Assembly: GCA_034437655.1 (NCBI GenBank)
Contig: DAOTTU010000046.1
Coordinates: forward strand, 1 to 64,000
From: J027 sp034437655
GTDB lineage: Bacteria; Chloroflexota; Anaerolineae; Aggregatilineales; J027
Reading direction: 5' to 3'
DNA: 64,000 bases
A model generated the notes under the pieces. It searched no databases. It worked only from the letters and a program-made list of their open reading frames with translations, and was not told where the DNA came from. Shown here piece after piece: positions 1 through 12,172 of the stretch (the stretch's first letter is position 1; each line of letters opens with the position of its first letter). Both the position numbers and the translations under genes were made by a program.

Positions 1-1
1 G

Positions 2-340
2 ATCCCAACGGTATCTGGTGGTGATGCAGCAGCGCAACCCACATCTGACGAAGCCCCGATTATCCAACAACCGCCCACGCGCACCCCACGCCCGGCAACG
101 CCTATTCCAGACACCACGAGTTCGGCTGATAATGTGCTGGCGGCCGCACCTGCCAGTGAAAGCGATGGTGGTTCGTCCATCAACTTTGGGCGTTTACAGG
201 GGGCTTTTTGTACGGGCACCGTGATTTCACTGGTGCTTTTCGGCTTACTGATAGGCTATATGGCGTTACGGACTCGTCTGCGCCCGGTGACACGCCAGCT
301 TATGTGGCAAATTCGCAACGAAATGGAAGATGATCGCTAA
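2..340 (+). CDS. C-terminal part of a membrane-anchored protein (5' end outside window)
   Basis: The frame is open from the first bases of the window and stops at 338-340, so only the last 112 residues are visible. They form a Thr/Pro/Ala-rich linker, then one hydrophobic helix (about residues 71-90 of the fragment) and a short basic and acidic cytoplasmic tail ending in EMEDDR. The architecture, a long extracytoplasmic low-complexity stretch before a C-terminal membrane helix, recurs in many proteins of this window. The stop overlaps the start of pth (TAATG), which suggests translational coupling. No domain is visible, so the function is unknown. Confidence 0.7.
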   Translation: MPTVSGGDAAAQPTSDEAPIIQQPPTRTPRPATPIPDTTSSADNVLAAAPASESDGGSSINFGRLQGAFCTGTVISLVLFGLLIGYMALRTRLRPVTRQLMWQIRNEMEDDR

Positions 341-957
341 TGTCTCGGTATATGGTCGTTGGGCTCGGCAACCCCGGCAAAGAATACGAAAAAACGCGCC
401 ACAACATCGGCTTTATGGTGGCCGATGCGCTGGCGGCGGCTTATTCGCTCTCGTTTAGCAGCAAGAAGGCTAAAGCCGTGTACGCCGATGGGATGATCGC
501 CAGTGAACGAATGATGCTCGTCAAGCCACAATCGTACATGAACAACAGTGGCGACCCGGTGCGTGAACTGGTTAACTTCTTCAATGTAGACTTCAACCGC
601 CTGATTGTGATTTCTGATGACCTCGACATTGACCTCGGCACCTTGCGGTTACGTCCGAAGGGCGGGGCCGGTGGCCAGAAGGGGGTCAAGCATATCATTC
701 AACAACTTGGCACGCAGGAATTCGCCCGTCTACGCATTGGCATAGGCCGCCCCCCCGGCCGCATGGACGCCTCAAAGTATGTGCTACGCCGTTTTGCTGA
801 TGAGGATAGTATCCTTGTGCAAGAGACGATTGATCGTGCCGGCCGCGCTGTCGAAGACTGGATACGGCATGGCCTTGATTACGCGATGAACCGCCATAAC
901 GGCACTGCTGAAGAAGCTGCACAACGCTTCGCAGACCCACCACCGCCCGCTGAATAA
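340..957 (+). CDS. pth: Peptidyl-tRNA hydrolase
   Basis: Cytoplasmic enzyme that hydrolyses the ester bond of peptidyl-tRNA released from stalled ribosomes. The 205 residues cover the whole family length. The N-terminal VGLGNPG motif carries the substrate-binding Asn (N11). The catalytic His is H21 in TRHNIGF, YMNNSG lies at 66-71 and the catalytic Asp is D94 in SDDLD. One oddity is the segment GGAGGQKG at 108-115: position 114, Asn in the E. coli enzyme, is Lys here, and His113 is Gln. The start overlaps the stop of the preceding gene by one base. The C-terminus is a short Pro/Ala-rich tail. Confidence 0.95.
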   Translation: MSRYMVVGLGNPGKEYEKTRHNIGFMVADALAAAYSLSFSSKKAKAVYADGMIASERMMLVKPQSYMNNSGDPVRELVNFFNVDFNRLIVISDDLDIDLGTLRLRPKGGAGGQKGVKHIIQQLGTQEFARLRIGIGRPPGRMDASKYVLRRFADEDSILVQETIDRAGRAVEDWIRHGLDYAMNRHNGTAEEAAQRFADPPPPAE

Positions 958-1090
958 ACTGTAGATACAGCGCATCCAAATTCGTCTGCACCACTGAATA
1001 TTTGTGTGCGATATTTAAGGCTGTTCTAACGTCTATCCGCTTTAATAAAAGTTCTGCTTTGATCCAAAATGACAGCGCAAAGGATGCTGA

Positions 1091-4610
<3,520 letters not shown>

Positions 4611-4618
<8 letters not shown>

Positions 4619-5738
4619 GTGATTCAACTTCTAGCCAAAAACTGCTTGTTGCAACGCATTCGCCATTGATCTGCAACTCGACTTTGTGTTCGCCCGGGTA
4701 ATAACGTCGCACTGTGACAGGTTTGAGCGCGTGCGTCTTTTCGATGTGCAACGCTTTGTTGGGCTTCAATGTGGTTGTTTTTAATTTGAACACTTTGGAG
4801 TTGGTTTTGCCGCCAGCCCGCACAAAATGTATGATGTAGTCCACAATCATCGGTTGCGGGTCGTTGGTGGCGCTCTCAAGCTCAATCATCAGGGTGAGGG
4901 CGTCGCCTAGCTGGATAGTTTCGGGTGTGATGGTGAATGTACACTGGTTTAGTTTCGGACTTGAATAGCCAAGCAGCTCAAGCGCATCGCGATCACCTTG
5001 TTTGATGAGTGTACGCAGCGCGTGTTTGGCAATCCACTGACGTTCGTCGGTTGGCGCTTGCAGCCACTCACGAAGGGTGTCGCGGACCAATTGCGGATGA
5101 TCTTTAGAGAGGTCGTTGAGGTTGTTAGCGACGGATTTGCGCACATAGGCAGAATCGTCATCACGCAGCAATGTGAGCAATTCTAACACTGGGGTCGGGT
5201 CTGTGATGAATTGTGGAAGTTGCGTGGCCCAGGGTAAGCGGGTGCGGGTACCTTCACTCACCAGTCGGCGGGCATGTGGATTGGGATCAGTTGCCCACTC
5301 GCGCAGCGTGGAAAGTGTTTGTTCTGGGTAACGTTGCAAGTAGGGACGAATGGCGAATTCGGCTGTGAAGCGCTTCGTGATTTCGTACAGCGCCGGGATG
5401 GAACGGTCGGGATGTTCTAAGCCATAGACCTCTACAAAATAGGCGACGGGCATCAGGTGATAGCCAGCGTCGAACATGCCTTCTTCTTCGGTAAGCTCAT
5501 CCCCAAGAATGCCCAGCAAAATATCAAGCGCGGTCGGATACTCAGACGGTAAGTGGGCGCGTAACCCTTCTGCAATCACAGCGACCCGGGCTTTTAATTC
5601 CAGTGGGCTAACCCGCTGCTCCACGAAGTCTACAAATGCGGGTGTGTCAAAATCTGGATGCACAGCGCGAATTTGTTTACCCAGTGATGCTGCCAGGTTC
5701 TCGTCGTAGTAGTCTTTGAATTTCATCTGATCAGTCAT
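4611..5738 (-). CDS. alkC: AlkC-type DNA alkylation repair glycosylase (HEAT-like, with Ig-like tail)
   Basis: Predicted base excision repair glycosylase for N-alkylated purines, of the non-base-flipping HEAT-like repeat class (COG4335 family). The N-terminus (KFKDYYDENLAASLGKQI) and the helical region to about residue 270, with WATDPNPHARRLVSEGTR at about 148-165, are characteristic of AlkC. Residues 275-375 look like a beta-rich Ig-like domain (ITPETIQLGDALTLMIEL onward), as described for AlkC-alpha proteins. The start has a good ribosome binding site, GAGGTGAC three bases upstream. A perfect -10 (TATAAT on the minus strand, 5780-5775) and a LexA-like palindrome lie just upstream. The AlkC versus AlkD choice rests on motif recall. 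Confidence 0.85.
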
Positions 5739-5750
5739 AAAGTCACCTCA

Positions 5751-5780
5751 TCTAAAACATATGTTCTATTTTAGATTATA
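5751..5780 (-). promoter_or_regulatory. Promoter -10 and LexA/SOS-like palindrome of the alkC gene
   Basis: On the minus strand a perfect TATAAT lies at 5780-5775. Between it and the ribosome binding site is AGAACATATGTTTT (5767-5754), which matches 12 of 14 positions of the Bacillus/actinobacterial SOS box CGAACRNRYGTTYC. Its core AACATATGTT is a perfect palindrome, embedded in a longer inverted repeat TCTAAAA/TTTTAGA (5751-5757 and 5769-5775). The position over the expected transcription start fits repression. No clear -35 hexamer is visible. Confidence 0.55.
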
Positions 5781-5866
5781 CACGACAATTCTGTTTTTGC
5801 GCAGGCAAACCACATCTAGAATTGTCTGGAAAACGTAGAGACGAGCAAGCGTTGCCTCAGCGCTGA

Positions 5867-5894
5867 TTGAGCATCACCTGCTTTCTGCTAAAAT
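5867..5894 (+). promoter_or_regulatory. Probable sigma-A promoter of the LCP gene
   Basis: TTGAGC (5867-5872), a 16-base spacer and TAAAAT (5889-5894). The predicted transcription start near 5901 lies after the first in-frame ATG at 5893. This supports translation from the ATG at 5929, which has its own GGAGAG ribosome binding site. Confidence 0.5.
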
Positions 5895-5928
5895 GTGGAG
5901 CAAGTCAGTATGTTTTGGAGAGACATCC

Positions 5929-7338
5929 ATGTCATCATCGGACACATCAGTTCCGCAACCAGACGAAACCAAACGTAGCCTATATGACTACGAGCCCGAA
6001 CAGCACGAAACCACGTCGCCGCACTGGTACAACAAAACAGTTGATACCGGCCAACCAACCGCGACGAATCAGCCGGGCAACACACCACCCCCCGCGCCAG
6101 TCTATCGCAGTCGGCGCTACTACCAGCAGGCGGCTGCCAAAAACAACTGGCTGTGGGTGATTGTTGCCGTGATGTTATTGGGGTTGACGCTTGTCTTCAC
6201 GATGGGGATTATTTTCGTGTTACAAACAGGGGACGATGCCAGTGATGAATCTGTCATGGTAGCCACGACCGTTCCCAACAATAACAACAGTACTGCCGGC
6301 AACAATGCTGGTGGGCAGCCCTCAGCTAATCAGGCTGAGGAAAACACCGCTGACAATGATTCTTCTGCGGAGGAGCAACAACCACCCGCTGACACTGACG
6401 ACCCATCGCGCGACAATCCCGCCCCCAGCACGGACTTGCAAGGCGAAGATGGTTCTGAGCCGATTACCAATGACCCACCCGGCAGCACTGAACTGAACAT
6501 TCGCCCGTGGGATGGTGAAGAACGCTTCACAATTTTGCTGATGGGGATCGACGCACGTCCTGAACAGGGCGCGAATGGACTCTACCGTACTGATACGATG
6601 ATGATCGTCAGCTTTGACCCGGTGGATGATAGCATCGGGATGATGAGCATCCCGCGTGATACGTACGTCAATATCCCCGGCTACACAAATCTACAGCGTG
6701 TCAACACTGCGTATTTGCTCGGCAACAACCAGCGCCCCGGTTTTGGGCCCACGCTGGCCATGCAAACGGTGCAGTATAATTTTGGTATCCGTATCCATGA
6801 CTATATGCTGGTAGACTTCAACGCCTTCATCAAAATTATCGACCGTGTCGGTGGGGTGAGTGTTTTCGTTGAAAAAGAAATCAATGACCGCACTTATCCT
6901 GACATGAATTTCGGCTACGATCCGTTCTACATTAGTGAGGGCTGGCACCATCTCGACGGTGAAACAGCCCTGAAATATGCCCGTAGTCGCCACACCACCG
7001 ACGACGTTGACCGTGGCCGCCGTCAGCAGCAACTGATTCTGGCGTTGCGCGATCAGGTTGTGACGCTGGATATGATAGACGAATTGATAACCAATGCCTT
7101 GCCTATTTGGAATGACATTAACGAGGGTATTGAATCTGGGCTTGGGTTGGACCAATTGCTAGAGTTAGCGCTGTTTGCTGTAGAAGTCCCCGAGGAAAAT
7201 ATCAACAATGCTGTGGTAAACTGGGAATGCTGTTTGCAATCCTACACAACCCCCACTGGCGCATCGGTATTGATTCCTGAACGCTATTCGCTCGGCCTGT
7301 TGATGGTTGAAATTTTCGGTGAGGGGTATAATCAGTAA
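5929..7338 (+). CDS. LytR-CpsA-Psr (LCP) family membrane protein
   Basis: LCP proteins transfer lipid-linked glycopolymers to the cell wall or other acceptors outside the cytoplasmic membrane. The 469 residues have a Pro/Thr-rich cytoplasmic head, one membrane helix (about 72-98, NNWLWVIVAVMLLGL), a long Asn/Glu/Asp/Pro linker, and the LCP domain (about 199-385). Visible LCP hallmarks are LLMGIDARP, RTDTMMIVSFDP, MSIPRDTYVNIPG, VDFNAFIKIIDRVGGV and ARSRHTTDDVDRGRRQQQ, including the conserved Arg residues that bind the polyprenyl phosphate. The start at 5929 is preferred over 5893, because the latter overlaps the promoter. It is followed by GH13 and GT-C genes on the same strand. Confidence 0.9.
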   Translation: MSSSDTSVPQPDETKRSLYDYEPEQHETTSPHWYNKTVDTGQPTATNQPGNTPPPAPVYRSRRYYQQAAAKNNWLWVIVAVMLLGLTLVFTMGIIFVLQTGDDASDESVMVATTVPNNNNSTAGNNAGGQPSANQAEENTADNDSSAEEQQPPADTDDPSRDNPAPSTDLQGEDGSEPITNDPPGSTELNIRPWDGEERFTILLMGIDARPEQGANGLYRTDTMMIVSFDPVDDSIGMMSIPRDTYVNIPGYTNLQRVNTAYLLGNNQRPGFGPTLAMQTVQYNFGIRIHDYMLVDFNAFIKIIDRVGGVSVFVEKEINDRTYPDMNFGYDPFYISEGWHHLDGETALKYARSRHTTDDVDRGRRQQQLILALRDQVVTLDMIDELITNALPIWNDINEGIESGLGLDQLLELALFAVEVPEENINNAVVNWECCLQSYTTPTGASVLIPERYSLGLLMVEIFGEGYNQ

Positions 7339-7419
7339 GTAGGATGCTCAGCCTGCCTATAATACTCGACATACTCCTCGACAGTGTTCTCGGGGAAGAC
7401 CGCACGTTTAGGAAAAGCT

Positions 7420-9339
7420 ATGTCAGCATTGCAAGAAATTGTTAACCGTATTCGCGGCCAGCGACATGAGCTTCAAGCACCGTACTGGATACCGGGGCTG
7501 TGGATTGACTTTGAAAGCACGGCCGCCCAGAACCTGAACCCTTTCGACTTTTACGCAGATCGTCTGGAAGCGATTTTAGAGTCCGAACCGCAGCCGTTAA
7601 TTGAAGGCGAGCCGGGCGGTAACTGGACGCAAAATGCAATTACGTACAACCTTTTTCCACGCCTGACGACAGCTTTCGACCACGACGCAGATGGCACACT
7701 GAACCACGTCAACGGCAGCAACTGGCGTGAAACGGGGAGCCTGTTAAAGGCAACAGCAATTTTGCCCTATATTCGTTCAATGGGCTTTAACACAGTGCAT
7801 CTCTTGCCGATTAATTCCATCGGCCACGACGGTAAAAAAGGCACGTTGGGGTCGCCATTCGCAATCCGTAACCCTTACAAAATCGACGAACATTTGGACG
7901 AGCCTGTAGTGCCAGATAACACGCTGCTATTCAAAGGGTTTGTGGAGGCTGCACATCGACTTGGCATTCGTGTGGTGATGGAGTTTGTCTTCCGTGTTGC
8001 CGCCAAAGATTCGGAGTGGGTTGCTGAGCATCCAGAATGGTTTTACTGGATTCGTGCTGACATCGCAGACCGTCCGCATGGTTCCAAAGACTCGGCAACA
8101 TTCGGCCCACCAATTTTCCCACGTGACCAGCTCGGTGAGGTCTATTGGAAAGTCAACTCCGGGCAACGCCACGACCTGACACCTCCGCCCGCAATTTACC
8201 GCAGTATGTACACCACACCGCCAGCCCCTGATACGATCCGCAAAGAAGACGGTCGCTGGATTGGCACGCTGGATGATGGAACGGATGTACGTATTCCCGG
8301 CGCATTCACCGATTGGCCACCAGAGGACGTACAACCACCATGGTCAGACGTGACCTATCTGCGCTTCTTCGATCACCCTGATTTCAATTACATGGCGTAC
8401 AACACGCTGCGCATGTACGATGAACGCCTTGCCAACACCGACAACGCGGTGCAAGGGTTGTGGGATGCAGTTATCGGTGTGATTCCCCACTACCAGGACG
8501 AGTTTGGCATTGATGGCGTGATGATTGACATGGGGCATGCATTGCCACACGAGTTGATGCAACGCAGTATGCAGGCCGCGCGCGAGAAAAACCCGGACTT
8601 CGCGTTCTGGACAGAAGATTTCAACATCAGCCGTGAAAACCGTGACCGTGGCTATAATGCTGTGATGGGATACTTAATCTTTGATCTGCACCAGCCGCAA
8701 CGAATGCAGGCATTTATTGACCAGCTTGCCCATCATCGGCCGGAAATCACCTTCTTTATCACCCCCGAAAATCATAACACCCCCCGCGCTGCTACCCGGC
8801 TGAATGCGCTGGGGTTTTGTCATCAAGCCTTGTTATATATGGTATCGTTGCCGGGGATGCCCTTTATCAGCAGTGGCTTTGAGTTATTTGAAGACTTGCC
8901 AATCAACACCGGGCTGGGCTTTGACCCTGAAACCCTCAAACGCTATACCCCGGGCGATTTGCCGCTGTTCTCTAAACATGCCTTTGACTGGACACGTGAG
9001 GGGAATATGGTGGGTGCGATCCGCTATGCTTTCCATTTGCGCAAGTCTTATCAGGATTTACTGGCTAACCCTGACCCATCCACTGTACTCCCTGGTAGCT
9101 CGGACAATCCGAATTTACTGGTCTACAGCCGTGCCAACAAAGAGAACGTGCTGACCTTCGTTTTCAATATGACGATGTTTGATTACCAGATTGGGCAGGC
9201 CGAACTCTATGCACGTGATAGTGTGGCCATCGGCAAATGGGGCTTTGAAGGCATGACGCGCCTCAGCGAACGGCTGGCTATTCACGTTGAACTCAGCGGT
9301 GGGCACAGCGTAATGTTCGAGGCGGATACCCTGCGCTAA
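7420..9339 (+). CDS. GH13 alpha-amylase-family enzyme, maltosyltransferase-like
   Basis: Predicted cytoplasmic alpha-glucan-acting enzyme of 639 residues. Length and many segments (GSLLKATAILPYIRSMG, GIRVVMEFVFRVAAKDS, EHPEWFYWI, FGIDGVMIDMGHALP, NTGLGFDP) recall the Thermotoga maritima maltosyltransferase, although that comparison is from memory. The nucleophile is D370 (VMIDMGHALP) and the acid/base is E399 (WTEDF). The third acidic residue of region IV, normally Asp in NHD, is Asn453 (ENHNTPR), so activity may be altered. The start at 7420 has AGGA six bases upstream. Two TATAAT boxes lie in the 81-base gap after the LCP gene. The stop overlaps the next start (TAATG). Confidence 0.8.
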   Translation: MSALQEIVNRIRGQRHELQAPYWIPGLWIDFESTAAQNLNPFDFYADRLEAILESEPQPLIEGEPGGNWTQNAITYNLFPRLTTAFDHDADGTLNHVNGSNWRETGSLLKATAILPYIRSMGFNTVHLLPINSIGHDGKKGTLGSPFAIRNPYKIDEHLDEPVVPDNTLLFKGFVEAAHRLGIRVVMEFVFRVAAKDSEWVAEHPEWFYWIRADIADRPHGSKDSATFGPPIFPRDQLGEVYWKVNSGQRHDLTPPPAIYRSMYTTPPAPDTIRKEDGRWIGTLDDGTDVRIPGAFTDWPPEDVQPPWSDVTYLRFFDHPDFNYMAYNTLRMYDERLANTDNAVQGLWDAVIGVIPHYQDEFGIDGVMIDMGHALPHELMQRSMQAAREKNPDFAFWTEDFNISRENRDRGYNAVMGYLIFDLHQPQRMQAFIDQLAHHRPEITFFITPENHNTPRAATRLNALGFCHQALLYMVSLPGMPFISSGFELFEDLPINTGLGFDPETLKRYTPGDLPLFSKHAFDWTREGNMVGAIRYAFHLRKSYQDLLANPDPSTVLPGSSDNPNLLVYSRANKENVLTFVFNMTMFDYQIGQAELYARDSVAIGKWGFEGMTRLSERLAIHVELSGGHSVMFEADTLR

Positions 9340-11246
9340 TGCGAAGGCTCATTCTGGCATTGCTGCTGTGGCTTGCCTTTGGCTGGCTCATGCTGAATAT
9401 GCCCGACGATAGCCTGTGGTATGACGAAACCGTCAACGCTTACCTGGCGACGTCGGCATGGGATACTATCGTTGAATGGACCACCGACATTGATAATCAG
9501 CTTCCGTTGCATTTCGTCCTGCTGAAACTATGGACTGAGGTTGCGGGCAGTTCTGAATTTGTGTTGCGTCTATTTTCAGTGTTCGCGGTGTGGCTGGCGG
9601 CGGCCGGGATTATAGCACTTGAACAGCGACTGTTTCCGGCCCCGGTACGTTTGCCCTGGTTCGCGGCTACAGCGTTCTTGCTACTGGGAGGGACGCTCTA
9701 CGCCGCGTATGAAGTACGGACCTATGCGCTCTCGCTGGCGTTGCTGGCATGGACCTTTATTTATGCGCTGACGATTGTCGCCAAGCCGCACGCCAACGGC
9801 CGTCTGGTCGTTTTTGCGATTCTCGCTGCATTATTGAGTGCCACGCATTACACTGCATGGCTTGCGCTACCAGTTTTCGCATTCTTGCTGGTCTTCACAC
9901 CACCACATACCCTACAAGGAACTCTACGGACTGCTGTTGTGCCACTGTTGCTGGCTGCGCTGGTTGTCGTTGGCTGGTTGTTGGCACTGGGGGGGCGTGA
10001 CATCAACGCTGGAACGGCCTTTGTTGGTAGCGTGAGTGTCCGCGCTGCTCTTGAAACCTATACTACTTTTGCATTGTTCGGGCAAAAACTGTTCACATCA
10101 ACAGCCCATACACAAGCGTTTATATTCTTCACGGTTGTGATGCTCTTTGCGCTGCTGTGTACATGGCGACACCGCACACTCACGACCGTCAGCATAATCT
10201 TATTGGCGTTGCTTCCTGTTGCGGCAATGACCTTTGCTGTGAACCAGATCGAGGGTAAATTGTCAGGCCGGCATACATGGGCGCTGTGGCTGTCTACGCC
10301 ACTGGTGATGCGCGGCGGGGTCGAGGCGCTACGCTATGTGTTACCTGCACAGGCACGGCTGCTAGCACAGCGGATGTCAATTGCGATGACGCTACTCGTA
10401 CTGTTCGCCCTGGCGGGGGCTTTACGCACAAATTTACCCGCTGAATATCGTGGTGATTTGCGCGGTGCAATAGCGACGATCAATGCGCAAGCGGGCCCGG
10501 ATGACCTGCTGGTACTCCGCGATGGGACACTGTTCACAGCGGCAGAATATTACAACGTCGAGATTGACTACATCGGTATTCCGGACGATAAATTGACCAA
10601 CGTCAACCATCAGATCCAATTTTTCGAGGCGATGGACAACTTTCTGGCAGCCGATTTTCTAGAACGGCCACGCATCTGGGTGCTGTCATGGCAAGCCGAT
10701 ACAATGGACCCAACTGCATTGGGGCTGGTCATCCCCGAATATTATAGCGATGGTCAGCGTCAGGTATGGCTAGAGGGTGGTGAGCGCGGCGTCTCGCTGT
10801 ACAGTTACGACATCCAACGTAGACAGAACACCTTGCAGGAGCATATCGTCGCTTTCGAGGGTGTGGTGCAGGTTCCCCCGGACGGGCCGAGTTTGTTGGG
10901 GATTGATAGTTATCATAACAGAGTTAACTCGACAACATGTGCCAGCATTGTGCATACGTGGTGGTGGCGTGGTGAAACAGACTACCCGACGACGCTGGTC
11001 AGTGCGCAGTTAGTACCTGAAGCGACAGGCTTCCCCGTGATGCAGCAAGACCGCCCGCCGGCCGGGTTTTTCTTCCCGCAAGACCGTTGGGAGCCGTTTG
11101 TACCTGTCGTGGGACGCTTTGAACTGCGCTATCCATGTGTGTTGGTAACACGTGGTGAAGGCCATCGCATAGACCTGGTGGTGTATGACAGCGCCGGAGA
11201 GAAACAACCCCAGAGTATTCTGACCGGGCCTGTTCAATTCGAGTAA
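9339..11246 (+). CDS. Polytopic membrane glycosyltransferase-like protein (GT-C/GT39 type)
   Basis: Predicted integral membrane protein of 635 residues with about ten hydrophobic helices in the first 370 residues and a soluble C-terminal part. The first extracytoplasmic loop carries WYDETVNAY, an acidic DE motif in the place where GT-C enzymes (dolichyl/undecaprenyl-phosphate sugar-dependent transferases of the PMT/ArnT kind) hold the catalytic Asp. EVRTYAL in a later loop is also typical of that group. It is coupled to the GH13 gene by a one-base overlap, and with the LCP gene suggests a small envelope polysaccharide operon. Substrate and donor cannot be told from sequence. Confidence 0.75.
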   Translation: MRRLILALLLWLAFGWLMLNMPDDSLWYDETVNAYLATSAWDTIVEWTTDIDNQLPLHFVLLKLWTEVAGSSEFVLRLFSVFAVWLAAAGIIALEQRLFPAPVRLPWFAATAFLLLGGTLYAAYEVRTYALSLALLAWTFIYALTIVAKPHANGRLVVFAILAALLSATHYTAWLALPVFAFLLVFTPPHTLQGTLRTAVVPLLLAALVVVGWLLALGGRDINAGTAFVGSVSVRAALETYTTFALFGQKLFTSTAHTQAFIFFTVVMLFALLCTWRHRTLTTVSIILLALLPVAAMTFAVNQIEGKLSGRHTWALWLSTPLVMRGGVEALRYVLPAQARLLAQRMSIAMTLLVLFALAGALRTNLPAEYRGDLRGAIATINAQAGPDDLLVLRDGTLFTAAEYYNVEIDYIGIPDDKLTNVNHQIQFFEAMDNFLAADFLERPRIWVLSWQADTMDPTALGLVIPEYYSDGQRQVWLEGGERGVSLYSYDIQRRQNTLQEHIVAFEGVVQVPPDGPSLLGIDSYHNRVNSTTCASIVHTWWWRGETDYPTTLVSAQLVPEATGFPVMQQDRPPAGFFFPQDRWEPFVPVVGRFELRYPCVLVTRGEGHRIDLVVYDSAGEKQPQSILTGPVQFE

Positions 11247-11250
11247 TGAA

Positions 11251-11290
11251 AACGACCACCCGCCATAAATCGCCGATGGTCGTTGTTTTT
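11251..11290. terminator. Bidirectional intrinsic terminator
   Basis: The arms AACGACCA (11251-11258) and TGGTCGTT (11277-11284) form a perfect 8 bp stem. GTTTTT follows on the plus strand, and an A-run precedes the stem for the opposite direction. It sits between the convergent GT-C gene and rplY and could serve both. Confidence 0.75.
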
Positions 11291-11335
11291 ATGCTACCAG
11301 GGTGGAAATAGCACCAGTTTGAAACTGCGGTAGTC

Positions 11336-12001
11336 TTACTCTTCGAATTCTTCTTCTTCCTTGCCGCGTGCAATGACTTCGGGTTCGACACCTTCGTCGA
11401 TGACTTCTTCTTCTTCCTCTTCAGCTTCCAATTCTGGACGCTGTTGCAAGTAGTCAGAACGGACAATCGCGACATCAGGCTCAACGCGATAGGCTACCCC
11501 TTCAATCTCTGGCATTCCGTCAACGTAAATAGCATCTCCAATTTCCTGAAGCACACTGACGTCAAGTTCAATCTCAGAGGGGAGGTTGCCGGGTAAGGCT
11601 TCAATCTCAATCATGGGGTAGTCCAGCACGATACGACCATTGATACGGTCAATGGTTTCGCGCTCGTTGGTCATCGTCACAGGAATTTGCGCGATAATAG
11701 TTTCTTTCAAGTTCACAGCGTAAAAGTCCACATGTTGAACTTCATTGAACTTGATGGGGTCACGCTGGACATCACGAATGAGGGTGGTCACGGTCTGGCC
11801 GTCCACCTGAATGTCAACGAGGTTGGTACCCCCGGCCTGGATAAGAATGGGGCGCAATGTCTTCCAGTCAATTGTGATATGCAGCGGGTCACGGTCTGGG
11901 CCATAAACCACTGCCGGAACCTGCCCTTGCGCCCGCAAAGTTTTGACTTTTTTCCCGACAACCGTACGGGTTGCCGCTTCAAGGGCAAAACGTTCACTCA
12001 T
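11336..12001 (-). CDS. rplY: 50S ribosomal protein L25 (CTC form)
   Basis: Binds 5S rRNA in the large ribosomal subunit. The 221 residues correspond to the long TL5/CTC form: an N-terminal L25 beta-barrel (LEAATRTVVGKKVKTLRAQG, VPAVVYGP at about 30-37, RDVQRDPIKFNEVQHVDFY at about 97-115) and a C-terminal domain (about 125-195). The tail is very acidic (poly-Glu, about residues 195-221). The start has AGGAG about 12 bases upstream. It stands alone, divergent from the MBL gene. Confidence 0.93.
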   Translation of the reverse strand: MSERFALEAATRTVVGKKVKTLRAQGQVPAVVYGPDRDPLHITIDWKTLRPILIQAGGTNLVDIQVDGQTVTTLIRDVQRDPIKFNEVQHVDFYAVNLKETIIAQIPVTMTNERETIDRINGRIVLDYPMIEIEALPGNLPSEIELDVSVLQEIGDAIYVDGMPEIEGVAYRVEPDVAIVRSDYLQQRPELEAEEEEEEVIDEGVEPEVIARGKEEEEFEE

Positions 12002-12103
12002 GGCGTTGATTCGCTCCTAAAATACAGCCGACGACTCGGCGTTTTTCACGTGCATAGCTTGCCGATTGTAGCCGAGGGGCTCTAACCCGTCAACACAAAT
12101 GTC

Positions 12104-12132
12104 TTGAATTGACCGGGGCGAACCGCTATACT
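12104..12132 (+). promoter_or_regulatory. Sigma-A-type promoter of the MBL-kinase genes
   Basis: TTGAAT (12104-12109), a spacer of exactly 17 bases and TATACT (12127-12132). Transcription would start near 12139, so the in-frame TTG at 12134 cannot be the start codon. The ATG at 12173 with AAGG upstream fits. Confidence 0.6.
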
Positions 12133-12172
12133 TTTGGCAGAATCTTGCCCTGTACCTGCGAATAAGGTTTTT

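Noticed and set aside
959..970. CTGTAGATACAG palindrome before mfd as an operator
   Set aside because: The arms are short, the centre is asymmetric and no promoter is recognisable beside it.
5893..5928. Longer N-terminus of the LCP protein starting at ATG 5893
   Set aside because: That ATG overlaps the predicted -10 hexamer and lacks a ribosome binding site, while 5929 has GGAGAG upstream.
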